Source of the DNA: Silene noctiflora
Lineage: Eukaryota > Streptophyta > Magnoliopsida > Caryophyllales > Caryophyllaceae
DNA: 64,000 nt
Assembly (NCBI GenBank): GCA_009801015.1
Contig: VHZZ01004510.1
Span: 32,542-96,541, forward strand
Reading direction: 5' to 3'
Shown here: positions 37,538-49,046 of the stretch, in pieces
Layout of the letters: the number at the start of each line of letters is the position of its first letter
How positions within the stretch are numbered: position 1 is the first letter of the stretch
Made by a program: the position numbers and the translations under genes
The notes under the pieces: model-generated
Told to the model about the DNA's origin: nothing
The model's database searches: none
The model's input: only the letters and a program-made list of their open reading frames with translations

Positions 37538-38118
37538 TCTTTCCCACCAACCTCATTATGCCGGGCCTGCTCGCTTTTTAATCAGGAAGAGGGATAGGAA
37601 GGAAGATAAAGAGAGATAGTACAGTACCTTGTTCTCAAAAGGTTGAAAGAAATTTTCAGCGATTTGAGGTGACCACTGATTCTTTGGGAGCCTATTTAAG
37701 AGCAGAGTTTATATAGGGTAGGCCTTTTACTGCGAAAGCTCCTCGAGTAAAGGCAGTACTTTGTGGGAAAAGGCAGTTTGACATCCTTATATGAATCTTT
37801 TGCTTTACTACTTGAAAGGCTGACAAGCTAGTAAAAAGATAGAGGTATCGGAGTGTTACGAGTTTAGCATATGAAATAGCGCGCCGGTGATGCTGCCAAA
37901 CAAGAATCCTCGCTTAATCGGTCCTGGATGGCTTGCCCGCTCGGGGATTCCTATCTTAAGTGAGTCCCCTCTCTATATGCTCACCTTACGGCACTCGCTC
38001 GTTCCATCAACAATAGGAACTTGGTTTGCTTCACTACCCCCTGAACTCTTTAATACGGAGATTTTCTATCCCCCATCCGCCTTCAGTAGAAGTGGGGTCC
38101 AATTATAGATCTTGTACA
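37538..38118. other. gene-free intergenic DNA
   Basis: No recognisable gene. A 73-residue plus frame (37887-38108) is unassigned. Confidence 0.6.
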
Positions 38119-38367
38119 ATGTCCAAGTCTTTCTTGATCTTACTGGCAGAAACCACCTCCCCCTCATCATCATCTCCAGCTTACCTGCCTGCTGGCGCAT
38201 CTCCGGAAGAAGATCCTTCTTCTAATCTTCATGCTAAAGCCAAAGCTTATGTCTTTTCTGGGAAACCTTATCCAAATCCAAGCAAGGGGCAAGCAGGATG
38301 TGTCTCTTTCTTTGGCACCAGCAAATTTTTTTGCTTCTTGAACAGCTTGCTTTTCTGCCTTTTGTAG
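38119..38367 (+). CDS. unassigned Ser/Pro-rich 82-residue reading frame
   Basis: I chose the ATG at 38119; the same frame extends upstream to a TTG at 38026. The protein runs through a Ser/Pro-rich acidic stretch (SSSSPAYLPAGASPEEDPSS at about residues 16-35) and then HAKAKAYVFSGKPYPNPSKG. It ends in a short Cys/Phe/Leu-rich hydrophobic tail. The composition is biased and no family is recognised. KAKAYVF resembles other AYA-type words at 42.6, 45.9 and 53.5 kb. It could be a decayed coding remnant of the same group or chance. Confidence 0.15.
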   Translation: MSKSFLILLAETTSPSSSSPAYLPAGASPEEDPSSNLHAKAKAYVFSGKPYPNPSKGQAGCVSFFGTSKFFCFLNSLLFCLL

Positions 38368-39030
38368 AGATCTTGTACACTGTTCATCTTTAACCGCCCT
38401 TTACTGGTATTGTGATTTCCACCTCTATGTCTATTATGTGTACTAAACGACCTTTCGTCGGTTTTTAATCTTTCTCACGAATATCCGGGATAGAAAAGAG
38501 GATAGAAGGCCCACCTTCTTCATGATTGGCTAAAGTAGCTGTTCCCGCTTCGGCTTAATTGGCTTGCATTCTTTGCTTTGCCTAACCTCTGACTAAAGCT
38601 TAAAATCTAGGCTACGCTTGTGGGTACCCCTCGTGGAATGGATGCTTCCGGCTACTTACTGCCATAAATTCTTTATGTTGAAAAGTTTTTTATAACACTT
38701 TCCATATGTTTTAGTCTCAATTTAGAAAAAAAAGAAGAAAGTTGCCTATTTTCTTCGAAGTCATGACCTAGGCAATCAAACTTGATAAATTCACTGAAAC
38801 CCCGTCTTTTTCGTCTCTTTTGCCTCACCCCTATTAAGCCGGCAGTTAGTTAATGTGCGGACTTAGAGAAGCAGGAATATAGGTGCGAATAGGGTTAACC
38901 ACAAACTCTTGTTGAAGATTAAAGCAACGAAAGAAAACTTATCTTTCGAGCACGTACCAAAGAAAGCTTTCTCGATCCTTGGACTTTTCTATCTTATTTG
39001 CTCTGAATGAAGAAGACAAGGATTCTTATG
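38368..39030. other. gene-free intergenic DNA
   Basis: I see nothing beyond ordinary spacer sequence between the Ser/Pro-rich frame and the rRNA fragment. Confidence 0.6.
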
Positions 39031-39054
39031 TCCTTCTGAGCCAGGATCAAACTC
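39031..39054 (-). pseudogene. rrn18: fragment of the 5' end of mitochondrial rrn18
   Basis: Read on the minus strand, these 24 bases start GAGTTTGATCCTGGCTCAG, the near-universal first helix region of bacterial-type small-subunit rRNA (the classical 27F primer site), and continue AAGGA. As I recall, AAGGA is the plant mitochondrial continuation, unlike plastid 16S, which has GAGTTCGATCC and GATGA. The bases just upstream (AATAGTCAGATCAGAATAT) loosely resemble the mitochondrial rrn18 leader. Downstream the similarity stops at once, so this is a tiny recombination-derived fragment and not a gene. Confidence 0.75.
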
Positions 39055-42000
39055 ATATTCTGATCTGACTATTTTATAAGGTAATTTAGAATAGGGATTT
39101 GACTCTTCACCTACGCCGGCAAATGGATCTACTTGTTATTTTTCTTACGCTAGCAGGTGAATAATCATTTTTGAGGAAGCCTATGAGTGAACCCTTTGCT
39201 TTGCAGAATTAGAATAGGGTAAGTGTCCTGATAGCACGTTTGGATGACCAGACAGGTAAGAGAGCGGATAGCAGGATCGCTCGTCACTCTCCTCATTGGA
39301 CGGATGAAACCATTCTAATTAGAAGAGGGTTTCATCTCCGTCATATATAATCCCATGTTAGGATTGATCTTAAGCCACATATACACGCTAAAACCTGATT
39401 ACTACTTAATTATTAGAAAGGTTCTCTATCGCCCCTATATGAATTATGATGAATTATGGATAGGATGCATTACTAGGCTCTAGTAACCTAAGCGGGAGTA
39501 TATTCCAAGATTGAGCAGTATGCCGCATATTATAAAGAGTGTCCTTGCTAGTAAAGGAAGTAGATGATAGGTGTGCTCTTGCTACCGATCCTGAGACTGC
39601 TTGCTTGTCTTTTAGGTGATTAATAGTAGCATAAGCCATACTCTTCTAGCGGGTGAAAGCACTTAGGGGTTGCCCCGTTGTAAACTCTTTTTCTTTCTAA
39701 TCCTAATCGAGCAAGCTAGGTTCTTGGGCGGCAGATAGGGATGACCGGACTTTCATAAGGGTGAGTTCTACCGAACTTAATTAAGAGCGCTTAGGATAAA
39801 GAGAAGGCGGCCTCTAAACTCCCACACTTGTTCAAGCAGGTGTTTCATTTTAAGAGAAGAACTTGAAAAAAGCTTGTGGAAGGAGAGATCTAGAGAGAAT
39901 GGGCAAAGCAAGCAGCACTGAGAAAAGAAAGAAGAAAATTATGTATGTATTGTGCAGCTGCTTTCCTTTTCCAACGGGTAAATCTTATCGTATAGAGAGA
40001 GGCTATGCTAGGGATTGACAAGACGGACTACGCTTGACCACGCTTCGCCCGCTGCCACTTACTTTTCTTTTAATTAACGTGAACATTATTTAGTATTCCT
40101 ACGGGAAGTAATATTACCCCTTATATAGGGAAATAATTAACGTGTAAAAAGGAAATGACTTTCTATGAGACCCGCATCATCCTTAATAGGCAGAACGAAA
40201 GTCAATGGCCCTACCTCGGTTCTAGCTTACGACGGTCTCCATGCGACGTCTTCCTTCTCTTAATAATGGTATGACTAAGCTAGCGAATCTCTCTTCTTCT
40301 GTCTTGTCTAGATTGGCGGGAAGGGCAGATTTAGGGATTGGGTGCGGAAGAATGATCTGCTGTAAGGTGGTTCCTCTGAGATCAGAATTCTATATATAGT
40401 AGGGGTTTGCTTCTGCCCTTACTTACGCTAACAGATGATCAAAGATATGGCATCCTTGCAAAGCTACCTTTTTTACTGCCTTTGCGCAATGAACCCCGTA
40501 ATATGCTAAGATCATGCATGATCCTTGAATAATTTGACAATGAGAATAGGGCATTAGGCTATTAATAAGAGAATTTTCCATGTGATTGGAATGAGTTAAG
40601 AGAACGGGCGAGACGTTATATTTTAGAATTGGGGCTTGAGCTTTACTACAACCAAAAAAAGTCTTCTTTCTTTATACGATCCCATCTCCACTAATCTCTG
40701 CTTTTTAGGAAAGACTAAGCGATGATGGCTTGCTTCGTGACTCTCCTTCCTAAGTCAATTTCCCTTGTCTTGGCTAATTTAAAGGGTTAATTTGAAGCTT
40801 TCTCGGGTCTTCGAATCGAGTACGCGTTTTTTCCTACGATCGAAAGTGAATGAAAGCCCCCAGTTCAATCGGGTATGAACCTTTACTATGGGTTGGTTGG
40901 ACATTAATGAAAGTTGGTTACAACCCAATGCCACGTGCTTCTATACTTTATACCTTATTATTAGAAAGCTCTAACTCATTTCATCAAGAACGCACCTTGC
41001 TCCATTTCCCTATATTCCCATTACTGGCATAGACTTGTTCCACAAATCGTCCATCCTTAGCTTCGTTCCGAGGTTTGAGGACTTTTGTGTTAAGAATCTG
41101 AGAGGATCTTTAGAGTATGGAGTCCCTAATATAGATCGAATCAAGTGTAACGAGTAAAAGGGGAGAGTCTTTGTCCAATTCCCGTATTACATTTCCATAA
41201 GATAATAAAAACTCTTCCAAGAGGGGAGTAAGTTTCATCTACCTTTCTATATAACTTTACCTGGCTGAAGTACTTCAGTAAGAAGAAAAATGCATGGTGC
41301 TAAGGGAGCTTGGCTTGTTCGAAACGAAGATACACATGAAAGCAATCTAAGGAGTCCTTTCAGAATTTATAAGATCATTATCTACTTTAGTGATTCTTCC
41401 TACCAACCTCGATTATGCGCTTTCTTTTGCGCGGCCGTTGTCGTCACGCTTGTCCGTATCTCAGACAGTGGCACTGCTTCCCCGCAACATCCTTCTCGCT
41501 CTAAGTAATAAGAAGAATGCATTTTAGGGGTGATACAAAGGGCTTCGCTCCTGCGAGAACAAGTCTATCGGATAGAGTAGGGGAAGCGATCACATCAGTA
41601 AAGGAGGCTTTTTTTAATTAGATTGAAGTGTAACGCTTTTGTGACTCTTGAATTTGAGAAACGGTATTTCCTCTTCTATTAAAGAGAGTTCTTCACCTAA
41701 AGTAACATCCATACTCTGCTCTTCGAAGAAACTTCAGCTATAGTCCGCAGAATCTGTCGTAAAATGTATGTTGCGCGAGGTAGACTTCTTAAAGACGTAT
41801 GGGGACGAGTGGCACGCATATCCGCTGAAAGAGACGCGACAGATGCAGTTCCACCAAAGGGTGCAGTTGAAACAAATGAAACGGATGTTGATGATTAGTC
41901 CGATTAATTAAATACTCGGAATCTATGTCTTTATTTTCGGGGACCACCCCTTTTGCTTTGCTTTCTCTTTCTTCCAAACCTATCTCACTTGCAAAGTTTT

Positions 42001-42087
42001 TGAACTCTCACGCCTTCGCCTGTGTACTGTTGCAATTTGCATTCGAGTAGCACTACACTATAACTAAACTATATTAGTATTGGCTTC
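39055..42087. other. gene-free intergenic DNA
   Basis: No recognisable gene. A 10-bp unit ATGAATTATG is duplicated at 39439-39458. A 14-base palindrome GATCATGCATGATC lies at 40510-40523. Frames at 40850-41032 and 41290-41508 (plus) are unassigned. Confidence 0.6.
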
Positions 42088-42327
42088 TTAAAAAAACAAA
42101 ATTGAGCGGTCGGGTTGCCCGGAAACGCTCCTAAAAAAGAGAGATGTCTGGGACACGACAGGACTAAAGCATTTGGGCGTTACGAAAGATTTCGCATCTC
42201 TGGAAAAAGACGCTAAAGCTTTGACATCTATTTCAATTTTACCAAGGAGCTCCGCTATCAGCTTAGTTTTTTTTTCATCAAAAGCAAGCAGTAGCCCCAT
42301 TGACTTTCCCAATTGAAGCGCAAGCAA
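42088..42327 (-). CDS. unassigned 79-residue reading frame
   Basis: The minus frame has a lysine/glutamate-rich segment (LLLAFDEKKTKLIAELLGKI, then EIDVKALASFSRDAKSF) that looks helix-forming, followed by a Ser/Phe-rich tail. The start is a near-cognate codon, although an internal ATG follows within ten codons. It has the same character as the other coding-like remnants here but shares no clear nucleotide repeat with them. No family recognised. Confidence 0.15.
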   Translation of the reverse strand: MLALQLGKSMGLLLAFDEKKTKLIAELLGKIEIDVKALASFSRDAKSFVTPKCFSPVVSQTSLFFRSVSGQPDRSILFF

Positions 42328-44334
42328 AAAGACGATCAGCCCAAAAGGGGTCAGTGAGTGCCCGCAAGGAAGAAAGAGAAGCTAGCCTTTCTTCAACCAG
42401 CAATAAAGAGCCACAAGCAGGAAGACCTAAAAGTGTAGCCCCAGGGTCAGCTCTGATTGAGACACTGATTCTTTCCGTTATTCATTATAAGTGTGACTGC
42501 CCCTACTTCATTTTTCTTACTATATTATAGTTAACTTACCACAGAGCGCCCGTTAACGAGAAAGATCCTGTTAGGTTAGAGTTCAATAAAAATAAGTAAG
42601 CAACTAAGCCGAATCGGAGGCACATCTCCTATTGATGCTTATGCTAGAGCGATAAGGTCTATCCCACTACTATTACTATAAAGAGGTGCGATAATAACAA
42701 GATCGGATTACATAATAGAGGGCTTTTGCACAGTCTATATTATATAAAATATGTGGGATTTTTTAGAGTTAAATGAGCGCTTTAGATATTATAGGATTGG
42801 TACCTCCCTCGGCTTGTGATGTGAAACATAGAGTTTAACCTTATAAGTAAGTATGCACACTAGGCAGACGATTCTTACCTACTCTATTAAGTAGTTCTAT
42901 AAGACATAAAAAGTAGCGTAACGTATATGGCTTAAGGGAGAATAGATTTAGAAAGTTCTACCGATAAGTGAAGGACAAGAAATGCTCTTTCTATTGACCC
43001 ATAGGGTAAGTTTAGAAAATATCCACATGCTATACAATATTACATGGTTGAATAAAAAATGAACGAGGGCTAGACATCTTTACTCGATACCACGGAACCT
43101 TTATCTTTGCTTTATTTTCTGAATCTCTAGGGCTCTTTCTCATTACTAGACAGAGTTTGGACTCCTTATGCTATATATGCTTGCTATATGCTGCTTCATG
43201 ACTTAAGACGAAGAAGAGTCATTGTCGCTTTAGACGTAAGTTTTTGTTATATCCGCTGATGCTCTATCCTTTCATTCGGAGCTATAGTCCTACTGGAAGT
43301 TCGCTTTCTATATTCGACTAGACTCTTAGTATGAATGACTATGTTTGCGAACTTGGTATCCACCTCAATTATATACACTGCCAGCCCGCCCGTTCCTATC
43401 CTACGATCCTAATAGAAAGATATAAGCCTTAATCTATCATATATACTGCTCGGCGAACATGGAGCTCATCGTAACTAAGGCTGTTTTCCTTTAAGGTATG
43501 CCTGCTCTCCTGTAAGGACTGTAAGGACTGTAAGTAAAATCAAAATACGATTCTTTATATAAGAATTTATATATATAGTAGGTGAGATGGATCTCTTCCT
43601 GATTGATGTAGCAGTTCCTGATCATAGTATCTGGTGCGTCTAGTCTGATATATCCGAACCTTCTTATGCTTATGTTTTGGATGTGGGAATTGGAGACTTT
43701 CCTTTATTATTATAATACAAAATAATAAAAACTCTTGTTATAGTTCTCCTATTTGCTGCAGCAAGTTAGTCGGGTCTCACAATCGAAGCAAAATACTCGA
43801 CAACCTCCTTTATGATCACATTCGCCCCAACCCGTTGATGGAAGATGACATAACCTCTTTAAGCAGAGCTAAGATCGGAACAAGCTCAACTTCAAAAAAC
43901 AAAGGGAGCATCTTATCTTAATAAAAGATAACTTTAGTTATAAAGATCCAGTAGAAAATTTGTATTTGATTTGAATGCAAAAGCTTAGTCTACCTGGTCA
44001 TACATAATTAAAAGCTGCTGCTGACGATACCTTTCTCCTTTAATCCATTTGGTCTCAGGACTACGGGGAGACAGTGAGTCAGATATAAAATTGGAAGCTG
44101 GTGGCTTACTTCGAGCAAAAGTCTCTAATGATGCTTATTTTTCAGCAGGAGGAAAGTGGCTTCATTCTGCGCCTAACAATAGGATTGATCACTTACCGGA
44201 ATTGGTCCCTTATGGATGGATGAACCCACGCAAAGAAGTGATTTCTTTGGGAAAGTATACCTCGAAAGTAGTTTCTTTTATTTTCCAAGACAGGTAAACT
44301 TTTTATATTAATATAATGGGACTGGCTTGACGTA
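42328..44334. other. gene-free intergenic DNA
   Basis: No recognisable gene. A 9-bp unit TGTAAGGAC is tandemly repeated at 43511-43528, with a third partial copy. The plus frame 44049-44297 (82 residues, near-cognate start, includes LVPYGWMNPRKEVISLGKYT) is unassigned. The AT-rich word TATAAGAATTTATATATA at 43558-43575 recurs at 49875-49892. Confidence 0.55.
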
Positions 44335-44358
44335 TCGATCAGCAGCATCCGCTAAAGC
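44335..44358 (-). repeat. ALAD-type repeat word, copy at 44.3 kb
   Basis: On the minus strand these 24 bases read as codons for ALADAADR. They match 55937-55960 at 21 of 24 positions; two differences fall in third codon positions and one changes Ala to Val. The surrounding minus frame reads NSEIALADAADRYVK. It also matches 24071-24084 over 14 bases with one mismatch. Confidence 0.5.
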
Positions 44359-45818
44359 TATCTCTGAATTGGCATTTTTACGACATAGTTTAATATATGC
44401 CTTTGCCCTTGTTACCTACTTGAGCTATTACTCTATTAGTAGTTCTGAAAGTTACTTAAGTGCAGGATTATTCTCTTTACTCTGGATAATGCCCCTTTTA
44501 TGTTCTTTTTGAATAAGCCACGCTACGAGAACGCTCCGCTATAGAAGCAAGTAGTGAGATAAGCATCGGATGGATATCGTACCCCGGAAGTGGCTGTACT
44601 TTATCTTGCTTTATATTTCCGAAATGATACGTCTCCTTCTTCCTGGTCACTCTTTTTTTCCAATGCATTCTGGAAAGTTTTTACTATCAGCATGAACTTC
44701 GCTATCTTTATCCGCTTGATGAAACAAGGGCCTTTCCCGTTTCTTCGATGCTTTTTGCTTGTGAAACTCGCCGGCGAACTTGTGCTATACTTCAAATTTA
44801 CCTCGTTAAGGGCGCCCCAGTCTTTATGCCTACTTATTGAGTAGAACATACCTCATCAGCCATGACTTCCTCAAGTACAAGAGAAACCTCAATTGAACCT
44901 CCCCCCCCCCCCCCCCGACTGGGCTTACCCTAGATTTAGGAACTTTTCGGCGTCTTTTGCGTTTTACTAGTGAATTTTATTTCCCCATTAATTTGCAGGG
45001 GCATTCTTAAGGGTTATTTTCGCGGAACGGGTCCGGCTCGAAGCAAAGATATCAGGAACAGAAGGCTCGTCCTTTACCTAATTCTACCGACTGCCGAAAG
45101 AGGCTTGGCCAAGGGCATTTAGTCAAAGACTCCACTGTGCTGAATCCTTGGCATGCGGATCAATTCCCTTGACACGCGGCCATCGCACTCGGCTTGTCAA
45201 ATAGGACACTGACTTGCTTGATCCCACTCGCCCAAACAGATGGCACGTGGCTTTGAGGAAGGACAGAGTGGGTTCAGCCTGGTAATCCTTTTTCCTTTCA
45301 TTGTAAAAGTGGGATGCCCTAACGCCTCAAATGCTGGACTCTTATGACTCTTCGAGGAGGCTTACGTGGTAATGACCCAGCTCTTATGGATGGAAGGACT
45401 CTCTTGAAGAAAATGAGCTGCCCCGAAGCAAGTGGATTGTCTTCACCTATCCTTAAGAAACAGGTTGTAATCCCATTCTAATATCGTAACGAGATATCGG
45501 TATTCCAGGAGTAAGTGGGTTGTAAGAGTAAAGGAAGGAGGGCTGAGCATGTTGCCGAGTAAGCCATGCTTGAATAGAATCGATCTTAATCTCGGTCAAT
45601 ATCGCACGATTCGGATTAGCACTTTAGTAAGCAAAAGCCCTGTGTTTTACTAAATTTTAAAGTATTCGGGTGTAAAGAAGTTAGTCATAGGAAAGGGTCC
45701 GTACAGCTTTATACCCGAAGTTTACGGCGGCAGCATAGCTTGACACTTCAACTGGAACGGAACTCTAGCAAAGTACAAAAGTACACCTTAGTAAGTGAGT
45801 TATTCTTTAATTAGTGAA
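44359..45818. other. gene-free intergenic DNA with C16 run
   Basis: No recognisable gene. The plus frame 44590-44844 and the overlapping minus frame 44601-44849 are both open and unassigned. A homopolymer of 16 C lies at 44901-44916. The stretch 45.0-45.5 kb is richer in G+C than its surroundings, but I recognise no source. Confidence 0.55.
44901..44916. repeat. poly-C tract, 16 bases
   Basis: Sixteen consecutive C. This is by far the longest G/C homopolymer in the window; the next are G10 and G9. Its exact length is likely to be variable or uncertain in the assembly. Confidence 0.9.
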
Positions 45819-46022
45819 ATGGAACTCCTTTTCTTTATCTGTGAAATCAACCTGCCTTTTCCCTTAGAAGTCGATACGTCGCCAACTCTATCTCCGACAG
45901 CACTGGCGGCCGATGCTTATGCTTTTGTGTGTAGGAATAGTACGCAGTATATTAAATAGAATGGACCGGCTGCCGAGGAAACAGCTAAGCAAGTAGAAGA
46001 AGTAGTCCCAGTCGAAGATTAA
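45819..46022 (+). pseudogene. Ala/Glu-rich coding-like remnant, one stop
   Basis: An ATG at 45819 opens a frame that, apart from one TAG at codon 47, continues to a TAA at 46020-46022 (68 codons). It begins hydrophobic (MELLFFICEINLPFPL), then reads VDTSPTLSPTALAADAYAFV, and after the stop NGPAAEETAKQVEEVVPVED. The GATGCTTATGCT word encoding DAYA also occurs at about 42632-42643. It sits about 70 bases upstream of the gypsy relic on the same strand and could be part of that element's debris. No family recognised. Confidence 0.3.
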
Positions 46023-46088
46023 GTTTTTTAGGTAGCAGTAGGAGCATACCTTTAATATAGCATAGGAAAGAAGGTGTCAGTCCTTTAA

Positions 46089-46686
46089 GTCCTACTAGAA
46101 GACGTAGTTAATGGTCTTCCTTATGATAGATCCGTAGAAGCTGCTGTTCGAGTTATGAAGTTACTTTAGATAAGGGAGAGGGTGCGAAGTCGAATGAATA
46201 TGATAGAACCTACCCAATGCTAGATTTATTTCGCTCGCTCTATGGCGGCAACTAGAAGTCATCCTAAACAGTGGAAGACGAAGGAGCTTTATATTGGAAA
46301 GACGAAATCTCATCTCAAATCTTTCTCACCATCACGAAGTACGAATAAGAAAGCGAGTGCTAGGGTGGACTTGTTTTTAGAAGCAGACGAGATCGAGGCT
46401 GTGGTAGCTCATGAAGAACCGGCCTATATACTTTCTTTTCGACTCTTTGTGCGGGAATTAGCGAGTGAAACTGGCGAGAATACAGCAGTAGAAGAGGTCT
46501 GAATTTGTTGACATATTTCCCCATGAGCTACCCAATGAGTTACCACCAAAGTGAGGCATCGAAGATCAAATTGACTTGATTCAAGGAAAGCCTAATAAGT
46601 CTGTGCAATCTCGAAGAAAGAAAGGAGTTGCAAAGGCAATTGCAAGAGAGTTTGAGTCCATCTTTCTTGGTATGAAATTAAAATGA
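46089..46686 (+). mobile_element. degenerate Ty3/gypsy retrotransposon relic (PR-RT linker to RT start)
   Basis: The diagnostic part is 46498-46683 on the plus strand. It reads EFVDIFPHELPNELPPK, then a TGA, then GIEDQIDLIQGKPNK. This matches the conserved motif just before reverse transcriptase in plant Ty3/gypsy Pol (D-[VI]-FP-x-ELP-x-x-LPP-x-[RW]-x-IEHxIDL-x-PG). Upstream, in another frame, 46242-46502 (86 residues, ATG start) has the acidic and hydrophobic layout of the protease-RT linker, with HEEPAYILSF. Further upstream 46089-46169 includes NGLPYDRSV, faintly like the GRPWQYDR motif before that linker. At least one frameshift and several stops make it dead. The last 30 codons (QSRRKKGVAKAIAREFESIF) do not follow the usual order. 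Nuclear retrotransposon fragments are common passengers in plant mitochondrial genomes. Confidence 0.7.
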
Positions 46687-48420
46687 CTAACCAGAAAGTA
46701 AAGCCAGTTAGAGAAGATAAGACAAGGAGACAGCTTTAATGTAAGTACCCTCTGACGATAAAATAAAGTGGTCGCTAGCATAGACAACTTAGAACTAAGG
46801 GGATGATAAGACAAGAAAGGAAATGAAGAGGGAAGACCTAGTTGTGGCTCATACCCCTAGAGGACAGAAAAAACAGCTTTTACGCAAGAAAAAGAAGAAG
46901 ATAAAGCCCATAAACTAAGCCTAGAATCTAAGACCAAAGAAGAGCATCTAAGGAATTAGACCTATAAAGAGCCTAGATGAGCTTAGCATAAGCCCCTTAC
47001 AAAGATAACCCGTAGATAGAGTAAGCCCCAACCATAAGCAAGGTAAAAGTAAAGATAGAATCGAGACGTCCCCTCAAACTAAGCACAGAATCGATGAGAT
47101 AATAATCTTAGCATAAGGAGTAGTTAGAGAAGGAAGAGTTGCCTATAAGCTGATATAAGACACCGGGCACCGTATAAGAAGAAGGTGCTCAGATGCCGTT
47201 TTATGGCTAAAAACCAGGAAAGAGGACACCCTTGAGGTTGATACCCCATAAAGAAGTAGAAAGGCGCATTTTTCCTATATATGATCTCTGTCCAGTCGTC
47301 TTACACTCTCCTAGCTATATCTGTCCAGCGTACCCCATTCCATGGCATTGCCGAAGAGAAGAAAAGTTTGCATTTTCAGGATACTACACAGCCGCAGGAA
47401 ATTCTGTTCCTGACATTCCATAGGAATGGAAAATGCACAACTGCCGGCACCAAAGTAGGTCACGAGTGAACTAGCTCGTTTTAACCTCGACTTTTTTTCG
47501 AATGCTGGCCATCATCCTTGCTTGTGAGAGATGTAATGTGGAATACCTAATCCACTGATCCCATCCTCTTCTTTGGTTGGTGGTCGATCTTCTTCTCGCG
47601 TCAAGACGCTCACTTCGCATCCTACCCTTTCTTCGATTCGAGTCCCTTCGTTCATATGACCTTTACTTAACCAGCCACCTTCCTTTAAGTTTAAGAAAGA
47701 AGGAGAGCACGTCATGCCTACTGTGCGCTCTGTACCTTGTTTTCATCCTTCTGCCCCAGCGATGGCAAAAGCGGACCTCGATCCAGACCAATCCCGAGAT
47801 TCACTTAGCAGCGCTTTCAATATAATCCGTGCAAGAATTCTTCTGTAAGCTTCCCCATATAGAAGCAGGAAAAGAGTATAGGAAAGGTGGAATTTATGAC
47901 CTGATCCAAGGTTGACTTCCTAGCTAGCCTAAGTCGTAGTCCTAAGCACAAAGCCCATCATTCCGAGATATTTTCGCTAGCAAAAGCCCTTTGCCAAAAA
48001 TCTTAGTTGATTGACGGAACCCCCTGTCTAAAATGGGAGGCCTTCATGCTAGATCGAAGTACCACTTGAGTCCAGCACTGAAGAGGTAGTGAGAGAGTTA
48101 GTCTGTTGGTGATAAGTTCTTCCTATAACAAAAAGAGACTCATTAGACTCTTGCCAACATTCTTATTTCCTACATATATATTCCAAGTAGAAAACTTGCT
48201 CGCATAAAAACAGAAGAAGCCACACTATGCACGATTACGTGGCCTGTGATTTTGAAGAGAGGGCAGAGATTTAATAGACGGGGTTAAGGCAGTTTAATCC
48301 AGCCAACATTAAAGTACCCTTGACTTTCTTTAAGGACTGACCTCTCAATCGATCTAGAAAGAAGGTGGTCTCATTAGACGCTTTCATTTGCGAATACAAC
48401 TCTTACCTATCTTCCAATAT
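46687..48420. other. gene-free stretch, partly strongly purine-rich
   Basis: No recognisable gene. About 46.70-47.22 kb is A/G-rich on the plus strand with short recurring AAGCC/AGAATC words, unlike its neighbours. Frames at 47232-47469 and 47577-47825 (plus) are unassigned. It may hold further decayed retrotransposon sequence, given the relics on either side. Confidence 0.45.
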
Positions 48421-48540
48421 AAGAAGAAAGAAGAGCCAGTCGAAGACAGAGGATTTACAGATGGATTTGCTGTCACAATGGAACTACCAAGCAAGGGTCA
48501 AATAAAAAAGGTCCTAGTAAATAAGAGACAGCATTTCATT
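48421..48540 (+). mobile_element. possible Ty3/gypsy protease-region remnant
   Basis: Forty open codons read KKKEEPVEDRGFTDGFAVTM then ELPSKGQIKKVLVN before a TAG at 48541-48543. The layout resembles the segment leading into the aspartic protease of plant Ty3/gypsy elements, where an acidic FTDxD stretch, a DA-x-V-x-x-x-I strand and a K/R-R-VLVD-x-GSS active site follow each other. The active-site DSG/DNG triad itself is not present, so the call rests on weak pattern similarity and on the nearby clear relic. Confidence 0.25.
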
Positions 48541-48543
48541 TAG

Positions 48544-49046
48544 ACTGGGATCAAAGAAACTAAAATCAGACAATGACAGAGCCTCGAGTACTAATTAAGA
48601 AGCTATAGAATCTTCTTTAACTTAAGTAAGTATTCTCAGTCAACGATCACGCTCAGTTAAGCATACTATGAGCGAAGCGGTCTATCTTCCTATATTAAAA
48701 AACCTTACTCCAGTATTCGAAGTCCATCCTGGAAAGGAGTCCAACCAAACCAAGTTCTGCTCAATCTGCGCATTCAACCAGTCAATCACGACATGCAGTG
48801 GTTCCTCATTCCACAAGAAAAGGATCCATTCGTACCATTTGCATAGTGATGTGAGACCAGGCATCCATCTTTACATATTAAATAAAAAGAAGATTACTTA
48901 TGATATGATTTGCATTTTCCTGGAAGTGAAACTGAACCCTTGATATATTGCTGATCCGCCGTTATGGATAATAGCTGGAGAAGATGGGCCGCCCAGTTGG
49001 TTACCTTTTATGGAGACTTTCTTAAATAGATAGGCATCTGGATTGA
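48544..49046. other. gene-free stretch between possible element remnants
   Basis: Overlapping frames at 48668-48943 (plus) and 48682-48864 (minus) are both open and neither is recognised. Confidence 0.5.

Noticed and set aside
44590-44849. Overlapping open frames on both strands as a membrane protein gene
   Set aside because: Both strands are open with hydrophobic or lysine-rich bias from base composition, and neither resembles a known protein.
47160-47185. ACCGGGCACC, resembling the start of mitochondrial 5S rRNA
   Set aside because: Similarity ends after about ten bases and no 5S domains follow.
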